Assembly (NCBI RefSeq): GCF_021390595.1
Contig: NZ_JAJEJR010000001.1
Location: 930,001 to 994,000, forward strand
Source: Paraburkholderia sp. HP33-1
GTDB taxonomy: Bacteria; Pseudomonadota; Gammaproteobacteria; Burkholderiales; Burkholderiaceae
DNA length: 64,000 nucleotides
Direction of reading: 5' to 3'
Shown piece after piece: positions 8,603-16,470 of the stretch. The position numbers and the translations under genes are program-made. The notes under the pieces were generated by a model. It made no database searches and was not told the DNA's origin. It worked only from the letters and a program-made list of their open reading frames with translations. Positions within the stretch are counted from its first letter, which is position 1. Every line of letters starts with the position of its first letter.

Positions 8603-9106
8603 TTACTTGAGTTCGTAAAGGCCCGTGTGGGTCGTCGAGTCGATTTCGTTCAGGTGCGTCATGAAGCGCGCGATCGCGTTGGTGGTCTCCGCGGCGACCG
8701 GCAGATGCGGCACCTTTAGTGCGTGCAGCCGGAAGATGTAGCGATGCGTGCGGTCGCCGCGAGGCGGTGCCGCGCCGCCGAAGCCGACCGTCCCGTAATC
8801 GTTGCGCATCTGCATCGCGCCTTGCGGCAGCAGCGAGCCGTCGGCCTTGCCGGCGTTGCGCGGCAGTGAGCGCGCCTCGGCCGGAATGTTCACGACGACC
8901 CAGTGCCAGAAACCGCTGCCGGTCGGTGCGTCGGGATCGTGAACGGTGAGCGCGAAGCTTTGCGTGTCCGCGGGCGGCGCTTCCCACTGCAGCGACGGCG
9001 AGATGTTTTCGCCGTCGACGCCGAACGCCTTGTCGTTGTATTCGTGGGCTTTCGGCATGAAGCCGTTGGTGGGAAAGTCGTCGGACCAGAGACGGAAGTC
9101 AGCCAT
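8603..9106 (-). CDS. YbhB/YbcL-family (PEBP-fold) protein
   Basis: 167 residues of the phosphatidylethanolamine-binding-protein fold. Visible family motifs include the SPSLQWEAPP segment, the DPDAPTGSGFWHWVVVNIP block and the GGAAPPRGDRTHRYIFRLHAL block, which form the ligand-binding pocket. The cellular role in bacteria is poorly known. The start at 9106 follows AAGGGAGG and begins MADFRLWSDDF; upstream in-frame codons are unconserved. It lies 124 bases downstream of nothing on its own strand other than vsr, so it is probably monocistronic. Confidence 0.9.
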   Translation of the reverse strand: MADFRLWSDDFPTNGFMPKAHEYNDKAFGVDGENISPSLQWEAPPADTQSFALTVHDPDAPTGSGFWHWVVVNIPAEARSLPRNAGKADGSLLPQGAMQMRNDYGTVGFGGAAPPRGDRTHRYIFRLHALKVPHLPVAAETTNAIARFMTHLNEIDSTTHTGLYELK

Positions 9107-9337
9107 GATGTGCCTCCCTTGTTGATTGGTTCTGGGATCGTCGGAGTGCGCAATGTCGCGGCGGGCGAGGCGCATCTTCTGACATGCCGAAGGGCTTGAG
9201 GACATGCCGTGAAAGCGCGAAGAAAACGCCGCCGAAGCGTGCCTCGAAGGCGCCTCGAAAGCGCCCCGAGTGAGCTTTTCGAGTGTATCACCAGCGGCCG
9301 CGAGACTCGCGCGAGCCGGGCAGGTCGCAGCTGGTTT

Positions 9338-9784
9338 TCAGCCGCGCTCCTCGAACTGCGGCGCGTCGCTTCTGATCCACGCGACGAGCCGCTCGATCAC
9401 GCCCGCGATATCGCGATTCGCGCCGCGCAATGCGCATTCCCATACGACCGCGACGCGCCAGCCGCTCGCGAGCAGCGCGGCACGAACCTTGGCGTCGTTG
9501 CTGCGATTGCGGCCGATCTTGTCGCGCCAGAAGTCGGGCCGGGTCTGCGGCCATTTGAACAGATGGCAGTCGTGGCCATGCCAGAAGCAGCCATGCACGA
9601 GCACCACCGCGCGATAACGCGGCAGCACGATGTCGGGGCGACCAGGCAGATCGCGCGCGTCGAGTCTGAAGCGCAGGCCCTGGCGATGCAGCAGGCTGCG
9701 GATCAGGATCTCGGGTTTGGTGTTGCGGCCGCGAATACCGGACATCATCCGGCTTCGCGTCGCGCTATCGACGATATCGACCAT
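9338..9784 (-). CDS. vsr: Very-short-patch-repair DNA mismatch endonuclease Vsr
   Basis: 148 residues. It nicks 5' of the T in T:G mismatches that arise when 5-methylcytosine deaminates in Dcm sites. It shows the N-terminal DSATRSRMMSGIRGRNT, catalytic PGRPDIV, the zinc/active-site block HGCFWHGHDCHLFK and WRVAVVWECALRG, all very close to E. coli Vsr. It follows dcm by 39 bases on the same strand, matching the dcm-vsr pairing known in enterobacteria, although there the genes overlap. Confidence 0.95.
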   Translation of the reverse strand: MVDIVDSATRSRMMSGIRGRNTKPEILIRSLLHRQGLRFRLDARDLPGRPDIVLPRYRAVVLVHGCFWHGHDCHLFKWPQTRPDFWRDKIGRNRSNDAKVRAALLASGWRVAVVWECALRGANRDIAGVIERLVAWIRSDAPQFEERG

Positions 9785-9823
9785 CGTCAGCGGGCCGCCG
9801 CGCCGCGCGCACAGCCAGACCGC

Positions 9824-11116
9824 TCATGCGTAGAGCGGGAGGGAGCGTTTCGAAGCATCGCGTGTCGGGTGGGCGAGCAAGGTTTGCACATGCGGGAGCA
9901 TGATACGCGCCACTTCGCGCATCACCGGCATCACGACGCTGTTGCCGAACTGCCGATAGGCCTGCGTATCGCTGACCGGAATCCGGAAGGTGTCCGGGAA
10001 GCCCATCAGGCGCGCGCATTCGCGCGGCGTCAGACGGCGCGGTCGCAGCGCCTCGCCCTGATGGACGAGAATTTCGGAGCCGTCCTTGTGATAGCGCGCC
10101 GACAGCGTGCGCGTGACGCTATCCGGATACGCCATGCCGAAACCGAAGCCGTTGCCGGCCGCGCGATGCTTCGCCGCGTAGTTCTGCAGATACGCCCACA
10201 GCTTCGGTGTGAGCGTGTACTTCGGCTGCACGCGGCGCGCGGTGTGGTCGAAAAAGCGGTCGTGGTCCCACGGCAGCACGGGTTCGCTGCCGTCCGTGCG
10301 ATGCAGGATCGCGCCGAGCCGCGGACCGTGTTCGGGCAGACGCAGGTCGTCCCATGTGAACGTGGTCTTGCCGCGAAAGCCGACGATGATGATGCGTTCG
10401 CGATGCTGCGGCGTGAAATGCTGACCGTCGATCACGCGGTAGTGCACCTCGTAGCCGAGTTCGTCGCGCAGCGTTTGCAGGATCACGTCGAAGGTGCGGC
10501 CCTTGTCGTGAGACAGCAGGTTCTTCACGTTTTCGAGCAGGAATGCGGCGGGGCGCTTCGCGGCGATGATGCGCGCGACGTCGAAAAAGAGCGTGCCCTG
10601 GGTCGTGCATTCGAAGCCGTGCGGCCGGCCGAGCGCGTTCTTCTTGCTCACGCCGGCGATCGAAAACGGCTGGCACGGAAAGCCGCCGAGCAGCACGTCG
10701 TGGCTCGGCACATCCTCGGCGGGAAACGCGACGATATCGCCGATCAGCGCATGCGCGCTGCCGCTTCCGGCGCTTTCACCGTAGTTTTCACGATACGTCC
10801 GCGTCGAGAACTCGTTCCACTCGCTGGTGAACACGCATTCGCCGCCGTGCGCCTCGAAGCCCATGCGAATGCCGCCGATACCCGCGAACAGATCGATGAA
10901 GCGAAACCGTGCCGCGTCGCCCGCGTGTTGCGCCGCGTACGCGCCTTGCCGCAGCAGATCGCGCAATGCGGGCTCCAGCATAGCGGGACAAGGCGTTTCA
11001 CCTTTTTCCCAGCGACGCACCGTCTTGATGTCCTTGCCGACATGCGCGGCGATTTCGCGTTGGGTGAAACGGGCGCGCGCCTGCTTGAGCAGGTCGAACG
11101 GGGCGACGAGGGTCAC
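9824..11116 (-). CDS. dcm: DNA (cytosine-5) methyltransferase Dcm with N-terminal HTH
   Basis: 430 residues from a GTG start at 11116, which follows AAGGACG at good spacing; an ATG at 11170 would add 18 unconserved residues. The N-terminal 55 residues contain a helix-turn-helix ([20 protein letters not shown]). The methyltransferase domain starts [18 protein letters not shown] and has the catalytic [17 protein letters not shown], the target-recognition block [19 protein letters not shown], the [17 protein letters not shown] block and [11 protein letters not shown]. These match E. coli Dcm closely, so C5 methylation of CCWGG is the best prediction. No restriction enzyme gene is adjacent, so it is a solitary methylase plus Vsr. 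The HTH resembles the regulatory N-terminus of M.SsoII-type enzymes. Confidence 0.93.
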   Translation of the reverse strand: MTLVAPFDLLKQARARFTQREIAAHVGKDIKTVRRWEKGETPCPAMLEPALRDLLRQGAYAAQHAGDAARFRFIDLFAGIGGIRMGFEAHGGECVFTSEWNEFSTRTYRENYGESAGSGSAHALIGDIVAFPAEDVPSHDVLLGGFPCQPFSIAGVSKKNALGRPHGFECTTQGTLFFDVARIIAAKRPAAFLLENVKNLLSHDKGRTFDVILQTLRDELGYEVHYRVIDGQHFTPQHRERIIIVGFRGKTTFTWDDLRLPEHGPRLGAILHRTDGSEPVLPWDHDRFFDHTARRVQPKYTLTPKLWAYLQNYAAKHRAAGNGFGFGMAYPDSVTRTLSARYHKDGSEILVHQGEALRPRRLTPRECARLMGFPDTFRIPVSDTQAYRQFGNSVVMPVMREVARIMLPHVQTLLAHPTRDASKRSLPLYA

Positions 11117-11151
11117 GTGGCGTCCTTGCTGGGAATTTTTGCGGACATTAT

Positions 11152-11162
11152 GACCTAAGGTC
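11152..11162. promoter_or_regulatory. Small palindrome upstream of dcm, candidate autoregulatory operator
   Basis: GACCTAAGGTC has 5-base arms around one central base and lies 36 bases upstream of the dcm GTG start. Its size and position fit an operator for the HTH domain carried by the methyltransferase itself. If translation began at the ATG at 11170 the palindrome would lie inside the coding region, which would weaken this reading. Confidence 0.35.
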
Positions 11163-11216
11163 GTCCCCATTTCCCATTTTTACCGTCGATCCATCAGGAA
11201 TTTTTCGCGATACGTC

Positions 11217-11244
11217 GTTTCGCTACGTTTGTCCGTAGCGAAAC
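11217..11244. repeat. Perfect 11-base inverted repeat upstream of dcm
   Basis: Arms GTTTCGCTACG (11217-11227) and CGTAGCGAAAC (11234-11244) are separated by six bases. There is no T-run on either side, so it is not a standard terminator. It lies about 100 bases upstream of the dcm start and could be a protein-binding site or part of an RNA hairpin. Confidence 0.5.
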
Positions 11245-11311
11245 ACGGTTGTCACGAATTCGCGTGTACGCTTCTCACGTGACGCTCGTTCCCTGCGTTG
11301 CGATGTGTGTT

Positions 11312-11346
11312 AGCGGCCGCGACTTCGTGCGCGGCCGCTTTTTTTT
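11312..11346 (+). terminator. Strong rho-independent terminator with no upstream plus-strand gene
   Basis: Ten-base perfect stem AGCGGCCGCG / CGCGGCCGCT with an 8-base loop, followed by a run of eight T on the plus strand. The nearest genes on both sides (dcm, and the gene at 11431) are on the minus strand, so the transcript it ends is not explained by any protein gene. Confidence 0.75.
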
Positions 11347-11430
11347 GCTGGGGCACGACGAGCCGCGTGCCGGCGTTGCGGCACGCGTGCGGGTTGAGCG
11401 GACGTAGAGACGGTGAAGCGGGCTGGTGGA

Positions 11431-11754
11431 TCAGGCGGACCGCAACTTCCTGGTCGCGTCAGACGGCTCGAACGGCGCGGGGTCGGGCGCGAAGCGTTCC
11501 CATTCGGGCGGCGGCGTCGAGGCGAGCTGATCGAGCCGCAGCAGCAGGCTGTCGACTTTACGCACTTGCGCGGGACCGAGCTGGCCGCTTTCGAGCAGCG
11601 AGGTCAGCCGTTTGCGCCAGTACGCAGCCGGCAGAATCGGACCGCCCAGATCGCCACGCAGCGACACGGGCATGACGCGCGCGATATGCGCAATGTCGTG
11701 ATCGATCAACGCAGCCTGCGATGATCCCGAAAACGTAGTCCCCGTATCGTCCAT
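11431..11754 (-). CDS. Hypothetical protein
   Basis: 107 residues, soluble, with a helical centre (PAAYWRKRLTSLLESGQLGPAQVRKVDSLLLRLDQL) that looks like a small helical bundle. The ATG at 11754 follows GGGAGGTGCC, a strong ribosome binding site. Family not recognised; it reads like a conserved Burkholderiales hypothetical. It is a single gene divergent from the small gene at 11952. Confidence 0.7.
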   Translation of the reverse strand: MDDTGTTFSGSSQAALIDHDIAHIARVMPVSLRGDLGGPILPAAYWRKRLTSLLESGQLGPAQVRKVDSLLLRLDQLASTPPPEWERFAPDPAPFEPSDATRKLRSA

Positions 11755-11951
11755 GGCACCTCCCTGAACGTGTATACGGCGGCGCGCGGCAAGACTTTAG
11801 GCCTTTTGACAAGAAATTTTCCTTGATCGCGCGTCGGCGCTCATCGATGGCGAGGCGCCGCCTGGGAGTAACCCGTGATCGCGATCATGGGCATTCCGCG
11901 CGCGGTGTGAGGCCTTTAGACTTGGCTCAATCCCACCAGGAGGTCGCGCCA

Positions 11952-12173
11952 ATGACACCCGAAAAGATACTTTCGATGTTCGAACGGCAGTACCTGGAAG
12001 GCAAGGCGCCGCCGGATCTCGAAGTGACCTGCGCGAACTTCGCGACGTGGCTTGCGGGGGCGTGGGAACTGCTCGATGGCAACGAGAAAACCCTGCTGCT
12101 GACGGTCGGCGCGGCGCTATGGCGCGAAGGCTTCAACATGCGCGCGGGCACGGCGACGAAGGACTTGTGGTGA
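11952..12173 (+). CDS. Small conserved-type hypothetical protein
   Basis: 73 residues beginning MTPEKILSMFERQYLEG. The composition is normal for a folded cytosolic protein with helical segments, Trp-rich (TWLAGAWELLDGNEK). CCAGGAGG lies at good spacing before the ATG at 11952, which fixes the start. Function unknown; no family motif recognised. Confidence 0.7.
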   Translation: MTPEKILSMFERQYLEGKAPPDLEVTCANFATWLAGAWELLDGNEKTLLLTVGAALWREGFNMRAGTATKDLW

Positions 12174-12302
12174 AGCGTTGATCGCGAACGGCGGCGGTGT
12201 GGCAGAGTTTGTAAGGTCTTTGCTCGGTGGCGCACGCGTTGGGCCGGGTCGGTTTATATTGGGCGGTCCTGCAATTTTTGCCCCATAGGGCGACCCGAAC
12301 CC

Positions 12303-13010
12303 ATGACCGATTTATCCGCTTTCGCGATCACGAAGAAATGGCCGGCCGAGCATCCGGACCGGATTCAGCTCTATTCGCTGCCGACGCCCAATGGCGTAAA
12401 AATCTCGATCATGCTCGAGGAAGCCGGCTTGCCGTACGAGCCGCATCTGGTGCGCTTCGATACCAACGATCAGATGACGCCGGCGTTTCTGTCGCTGAAC
12501 CCGAACAACAAGATTCCTGCGATCCTCGATCCGCACGGTCCCGGCGGCAAACCTCTGCCGCTGTTCGAGTCGGGCGCGATCCTGATCTACCTCGCCGACA
12601 AAAGCGGCCAGCTGATTCCGCAGGACCCCGCCGGCCGCTACGAAGCGATCCAGTGGGTGATGTTCCAGATGGGCGGGATCGGTCCGATGTTCGGGCAGGT
12701 CGGTTTCTTCCACAAATTCGCCGGCAAGGAGTACGAGGACAAGCGTCCGCGCGATCGCTACATCGCCGAATCGAAGCGGCTGCTCGGCGTGCTGGAGCAG
12801 CGGCTCGAAGGACGCCAATGGGTGATGGGCGATCTGTATTCGATCGCCGATATCGCGATCTTCCCGTGGGTGCGCAACCTGGTCGGCTTCTACGAAGCGG
12901 GTGAGCTGGTCGGCATTCAGGACTTCCCGAACGTGAGGCGCGTGCTGGCCGCGTTCGTCGAGCGTCCGGCGGTGGTGCGCGGCCTGAATATCCCCAGGCG
13001 ACCGGCTTGA
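12303..13010 (+). CDS. Glutathione S-transferase, nu/Ure2p-like (YfcG/YghU type)
   Basis: 235 residues with a thioredoxin-fold N-terminal half and helical C-terminal half. PDRIQLYSLPTPNGVKISIMLEE and the glutathione-binding LNPNNKIPAILDP and LFESGAILIYLADK segments identify the class; the helical domain carries MGDLYSIADIAIFPWVR. YfcG/YghU-type enzymes in E. coli reduce disulfides such as bis(2-hydroxyethyl) disulfide using glutathione or bound GSSG; the substrate here is not known. It appears monocistronic and lies just left of the tRNA-Arg islet. Confidence 0.92.
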   Translation: MTDLSAFAITKKWPAEHPDRIQLYSLPTPNGVKISIMLEEAGLPYEPHLVRFDTNDQMTPAFLSLNPNNKIPAILDPHGPGGKPLPLFESGAILIYLADKSGQLIPQDPAGRYEAIQWVMFQMGGIGPMFGQVGFFHKFAGKEYEDKRPRDRYIAESKRLLGVLEQRLEGRQWVMGDLYSIADIAIFPWVRNLVGFYEAGELVGIQDFPNVRRVLAAFVERPAVVRGLNIPRRPA

Positions 13011-13199
13011 TGGCCTGAGTGGTTCGCCGGTTTGACCGATGCGAACCGCTAACCGTGCCTCGCAGAATGGGTATTTTCGCGTCCTTGAAATTAATACCAC
13101 TCAATACGTATAACTTTTGGGGAGAGTCAAGTTTTTACCGGCTTTTCGGGCGACGCGTCGCGCGGCAGCTGCGACGCGACCGAATAAAAAGGTGAAGCA

Positions 13200-14039
13200 A
13201 TGAGCGCCGTTACATTGTTCGCATGGTCCGTTCCGGCGTATTTCCGAGGTTCGGTGGTCGATCATACCTGGGTGACGACCTATGACAGCCGGCTGAAGAT
13301 CTACCCGGCGCTGGCGGACGTTCTGACCGCCGGAGAGCACTATTGGTACAACTGGGGCAGCTTCCATGCGCAAGGCGGGACGCCGGTCAGCAAAGACGGG
13401 TTTTTGGCTTCCGCCGGGGCAAATCTGCTTTATGCTGGTTGTCTATGTCGGCCCGATGTTGACTCGAACATCAATGCGGCGGCTCGTGGAACGATATTTA
13501 GCTATGGCCGCGACGGCGTATGCCATCAGCTGTCAAACCAGATTCTTTGGGCGACCGGCCGCAGTGGAGTGACTCCTGCTACGGTCCACCTGTCCAGGGG
13601 TTACTGGTTAAGCAACGCGATTTTCGGCACATATGGCAAACAGCATGCTGCATGGGCGAGCAAAAAGATTCAGTGCTCAACCCCAGGCGGGAGTAACGCT
13701 ATGAATTCTGGACATGCGGATTCCGATGTCGATGATTTTCAGGAGCATCTCCGGGCGACCCTGAAAGGTCCTGGCGCGGACGCGAAGATCAAGGCGTTGA
13801 TGGATCATCGGCGCGCCTTTATGGTCCGGGTCGAGCGTTTGCAGTACGCCCCGCAGGGCAGCGATGTTCCGCCGGCCTCGGAACTGAACAAGGCCTATTC
13901 GTCGTTTCTCCACGATGCTGCCGACATTCTGGGTCCCGAAGACTTTGAGCGGGTTTTCGGCGTACGCCCAAGCGATGAGATGAACATCGTCGATCCGTCG
14001 ATATACGAGCAAAGTGTCCGTCGGCCGCTGCAAAAATAA
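13200..14039 (+). CDS. Unknown protein with conserved-looking Cys-His pair
   Basis: 279 residues, no signal peptide or membrane span. Two segments stand out: VVDHTWVTTYDSR with His22 at the start of a predicted strand, and GRDGVCHQLSNQILWATGR with Cys108-His109 at the start of a predicted helix. His-strand followed by Cys-helix is the order found in circularly permuted NlpC/P60 (LRAT/YiiX-like) thiol enzymes, so a thiol hydrolase or acyltransferase is possible; this is inference. The C-terminal 100 residues are helical and charged. The start ATG follows AAAAAGGTGA. Base composition is clearly lower in GC than the neighbours, consistent with transfer. Confidence 0.75.
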   Translation: MSAVTLFAWSVPAYFRGSVVDHTWVTTYDSRLKIYPALADVLTAGEHYWYNWGSFHAQGGTPVSKDGFLASAGANLLYAGCLCRPDVDSNINAAARGTIFSYGRDGVCHQLSNQILWATGRSGVTPATVHLSRGYWLSNAIFGTYGKQHAAWASKKIQCSTPGGSNAMNSGHADSDVDDFQEHLRATLKGPGADAKIKALMDHRRAFMVRVERLQYAPQGSDVPPASELNKAYSSFLHDAADILGPEDFERVFGVRPSDEMNIVDPSIYEQSVRRPLQK

Positions 14040-14208
14040 TGGAGCCGTTGGATTTGCGCGTGCTTCGCAGAGAAAGTTGGTCCCTCCGGGGAGCACGTTT
14101 CAGACGCGTTTTGCAATAACGGTCGTCGAACTCGCGATGTCGAGATTCTCTTTTTTCGCTGAGTTGCTTCACAAACGATCGATTCAGCAATGTCGGCGGT
14201 CCCTGCAG

Positions 14209-14607
14209 AATTTCTTCGACGGTGAATGGATCTTTCACATGTTCGAGAACATTCAACGACAGAACGCCATCGAATGATGGATCTTTGAAGGGCAGAACTT
14301 CTCCGACACCGCGCACATCAGTGGACGGATAGTTGGTGATGTCGAAATTGACCACATTTTCGTAGATCGCGGGACGGCTGCCCGCCCCACAATCCAGAAT
14401 GATCCCCAACAGGTGGCGCTCGATCATACCCAGTGCGTCCGGATCATACAGATTGCTTCCGGCCAGTTCCGAGTCGTAAATATCGAAATGCGACCTTCCC
14501 GATCGTAGTGCTCCAAGCCTGACAGCCTCAGCGACGTCCGGATTCGCGGCGAGATAGGCCTGCTCGCAAAAGTTCAGCTGGGTAGCGCGTTCAAGCGCTT
14601 GATCCAT
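14209..14607 (-). pseudogene. 5' remnant of a class I SAM-dependent methyltransferase gene
   Basis: The first 133 codons from ATG 14607 (GAGG upstream) look like a genuine SAM methyltransferase: LDCGAGSRP is the SAM-binding motif I, FDITNYPSTDVRGVGEVLPF and SFDGVLSLNVLEHVKDPF the following motifs. After VEEI the family would continue with a ...L.PGG.L... strand and catalytic end, but here the frame turns into unrelated sequence (rich in Arg and Ser) and runs on to a stop at 13819, overlapping the opposite-strand gene by over 200 bases. It lacks motifs IV onward, so it is very likely an inactive 3'-truncated copy. Confidence 0.65.
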
Positions 14608-14662
14608 GTCTGTCCTCGGCAACGTTCCGAAGTGGGCTCGCAGATTATGGCGAGCTGACTTT

Positions 14663-14914
14663 TCAGCCGGTGCCGACCATCGAGTCAACGAGTTCGCGTC
14701 CCTTGCGATAGGCCGCATCAAGCGCCTCGGCTTCGGTCGCAAAGACGTCGCCGAGTTCATAAAACTGTGTGCGTTGCCCGGCATGACGCAGGTCAGCGCC
14801 TGGTCGGCATACATACCCGTTGTAATGGTATGGGGTATTTGGCGTCGGGGGCCCGTACGCGAGGATGGGCAGCACCCAGATCTCAAGTCCCTTGCAGTCG
14901 ATTTTTTCCCACAT
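14663..14914 (-). CDS. Small conserved-type hypothetical protein
   Basis: 83 residues from ATG 14914, which sits 5 bases after GGAGG; the ATG four codons upstream overlaps this site and is less likely. The sequence reads like a small alpha/beta domain found in many Burkholderia hypotheticals: MWEKIDCKGLEIWVLPIL, a central Tyr-rich YHYNGYVCRPG, and a C-terminal helix EAEALDAAYRKGRELVDSM. Function unknown. The 5' end abuts the left end of the IS256 remnant, so the insertion may have cut away its promoter. Confidence 0.7.
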   Translation of the reverse strand: MWEKIDCKGLEIWVLPILAYGPPTPNTPYHYNGYVCRPGADLRHAGQRTQFYELGDVFATEAEALDAAYRKGRELVDSMVGTG

Positions 14915-14928
14915 AAACACCTCCAACA

Positions 14929-15050
14929 GGGCCTGTCAGTGATTTCGTGGTCAAGGCATATGATGCTCCCTAGGAGAATATATGCCTCGCAAACCGAAAA
15001 CCGCTCCTGCAAAGCTGCCGGCGATTCCTGCTGAGCTGCTCGGGCAGTGA
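14929..15050 (+). mobile_element. Left-end remnant of an IS256-family insertion sequence
   Basis: GGGCCTGTCAGTGATTTCGT at 14929 resembles the terminal inverted repeat of IS256-family elements. It is followed, after GGAGA, by an ATG at 14982 and 22 codons reading MPRKPKTAPAKLPAIPAELL, the N-terminus typical of an IS256-type transposase, then a stop at 15050. The remaining roughly 380 codons and the right end are missing, and the sequence passes directly into the tRNA-Arg terminator. It is a dead fragment. Confidence 0.7.
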
Positions 15051-15057
15051 TGGAAGC

Positions 15058-15094
15058 AAAAAGCCCCGCAGCGCAACGCATACGGGGCTTTTAC
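15058..15094 (-). terminator. Rho-independent terminator of tRNA-Arg
   Basis: On the minus strand AAAAGCCCCG pairs with CGGGGCTTTT and is followed by T residues. It lies about 30 bases after the CCA end of the tRNA gene. Confidence 0.8.
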
Positions 15095-15125
15095 GAGCAA
15101 ACTTGGGAGCCGCCAGGGCTCTACT

Positions 15126-15200
15126 TGGTCCCCCTGACAGGAATCGAACCTGTATCTAGCGCTTAGGAGGCACTTGTTCTATCCATTGAACTACAGGGAG
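15126..15200 (-). tRNA. tRNA-Arg (anticodon CCT)
   Basis: 75 bases including encoded CCA. Acceptor strands CTCCCTG / CAGGGGG (one T-G pair), D stem GTTC/GAAC, anticodon stem AGTGC/GCGCT closing loop CTCCTAA with anticodon CCT for AGG codons, and T arm ACAGG-TTCGATT-CCTGT are all seen. It borders a lower-GC islet on its 3' side, a usual position for integrated elements. Confidence 0.96.
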
Positions 15201-15329
15201 AGGACCGCGCTGGGCAGATCGGCGAGGAATCGTCGAGTTCAGATTGACCAGCGAGCGCAGAGTATATCAAACCGGCGCAGGCAAAAGGAGAGCCAGGCGA
15301 GGAGCCGCGCGCGCCTCTCACCAATCCCA

Positions 15330-15369
15330 CAAAAACAAAACGGCCCCGCAGACATCGCCTGCCGGGCCC
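15330..15369 (-). terminator. Probable terminator of the rubredoxin gene
   Basis: On the minus strand a G/C-rich stem GGCCCGGCAG / CTGCGGGGCC (one mismatch) with a short loop is followed by GTTTTGTTTTTG. It lies 67 bases past the rubredoxin stop. Confidence 0.65.
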
Positions 15370-15435
15370 TGCCAACCACCATGACCATCCGGCGAAGTGC
15401 ACACAACCGCACCCATCGCCCAGGTCATCGCAGCA

Positions 15436-15627
15436 TTAAAACTCCACCACCGCAAACTCCGCCTTGCCCACGTCGCACAGCGGGCAGCGCCAGTCTTCCG
15501 GGATGTCCGCGAAGCGCGTTCCCGGCGCGATGCCTTCTTCGGGCAGGCCGTCTTCCTCGTTGTAGATCCAGCCGCAAATCAGGCAGACCCAGCTCTTGTA
15601 TTCGGTCACTTCGATTACTGCGCTCAC
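15436..15627 (-). CDS. rubA: Rubredoxin
   Basis: 63 residues. Two Cys pairs, WVCLICGWIY and CPLCDVGK, bind one iron; the conserved YNEEDGLPEEGIAPGTRF and DIPEDWRCP stretches confirm a classical rubredoxin. It carries single electrons in the cytoplasm, for instance to alkane hydroxylases or peroxide-reducing systems; the partner here is unknown. The start is GTG at 15627. It is a single gene with its own terminator. Confidence 0.95.
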   Translation of the reverse strand: MSAVIEVTEYKSWVCLICGWIYNEEDGLPEEGIAPGTRFADIPEDWRCPLCDVGKAEFAVVEF

Positions 15628-15935
15628 GACACACTCTCTCGTTCAATGCAATGGCCGGCTTGCTCTGCCCCTTTTCGGGGCGGCGCGGCGACCCGCAATA
15701 TTACAGGAATTTGTCAAATCGACCCCAGGCGCCCGATGCGGCGCCGCCGCAACGCATCCGCGGCGGGTCCGTGCGCGAGCGACGAGCCTCGTCACACACC
15801 GCGTGTATGCTTCGATTTGTAACTACTTGATTAGATTGACGCGGCGCGCGCCTCGCACGTATTGCGACGATCGGTCTCAGGCGAGGGGGCAGGCGGTGTC
15901 GAGTGTCCGGATCTTCGTTCCCAAAGGAGAAAACG

Positions 15936-16337
15936 ATGTTTAAAAACAGATGGTTGATTGGCATCGCGGCGGCTGGGCTGCTCGCCGCGTCGGGCGTGGC
16001 GCAGGCGGCGGGCGTGAGCTTCGTGCAACCGGCGGACGGTGCGACCGTCACCAATCCGGTGCACGTCGTGTTCGGCCTCGACGGCATGAAGGTCGCGCCC
16101 GCCGGCACGATGACGGAGGGCACCGGGCATCACCATCTGCTGATCGACGGCAAGCCTGTACCGAAGGGCGAGGTCATTCCCGCGACCGACAAATCTCTGC
16201 ACTTCGGCAAAGGCCAGACCGAAACCGATCTGACGCTGCCACCGGGCGACCATACGCTCACCCTGCAATTCGGCGACGGCGCGCATCGCTCGTATGGACC
16301 GGAGATGAGCAAGACGATCACGGTGCACGTCAAGTAA
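15936..16337 (+). CDS. DUF4399 periplasmic protein
   Basis: 133 residues. A clear Sec signal peptide (FKNRWLIGIAAAGLLAASGVAQA) is followed by an immunoglobulin-like beta domain. The GHHHLLIDGKPVP and LTLQFGDGAHRSYGPEMS segments are typical of DUF4399. The three adjacent His suggest a metal site, but the function is unknown. The start at 15936 follows AAAGGAGA. It seems monocistronic. Confidence 0.88.
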   Translation: MFKNRWLIGIAAAGLLAASGVAQAAGVSFVQPADGATVTNPVHVVFGLDGMKVAPAGTMTEGTGHHHLLIDGKPVPKGEVIPATDKSLHFGKGQTETDLTLPPGDHTLTLQFGDGAHRSYGPEMSKTITVHVK

Positions 16338-16470
16338 GCAGCGGTTCGACACGGCCGGGCCGGCGCACGTATGGCCCGCCCGCGCCGATTGCATTGCTCG
16401 TTGCGTTGAGCGGGTCCTCCCGCCCGGTACAATGAGCGGTTCCGGCTCATCGCTGTCTTCTTCCATTCCC

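Noticed and set aside
9209..11158. 649-codon plus-strand frame antisense to dcm and vsr
   Set aside because: Both genes on the other strand carry full active-site motifs.
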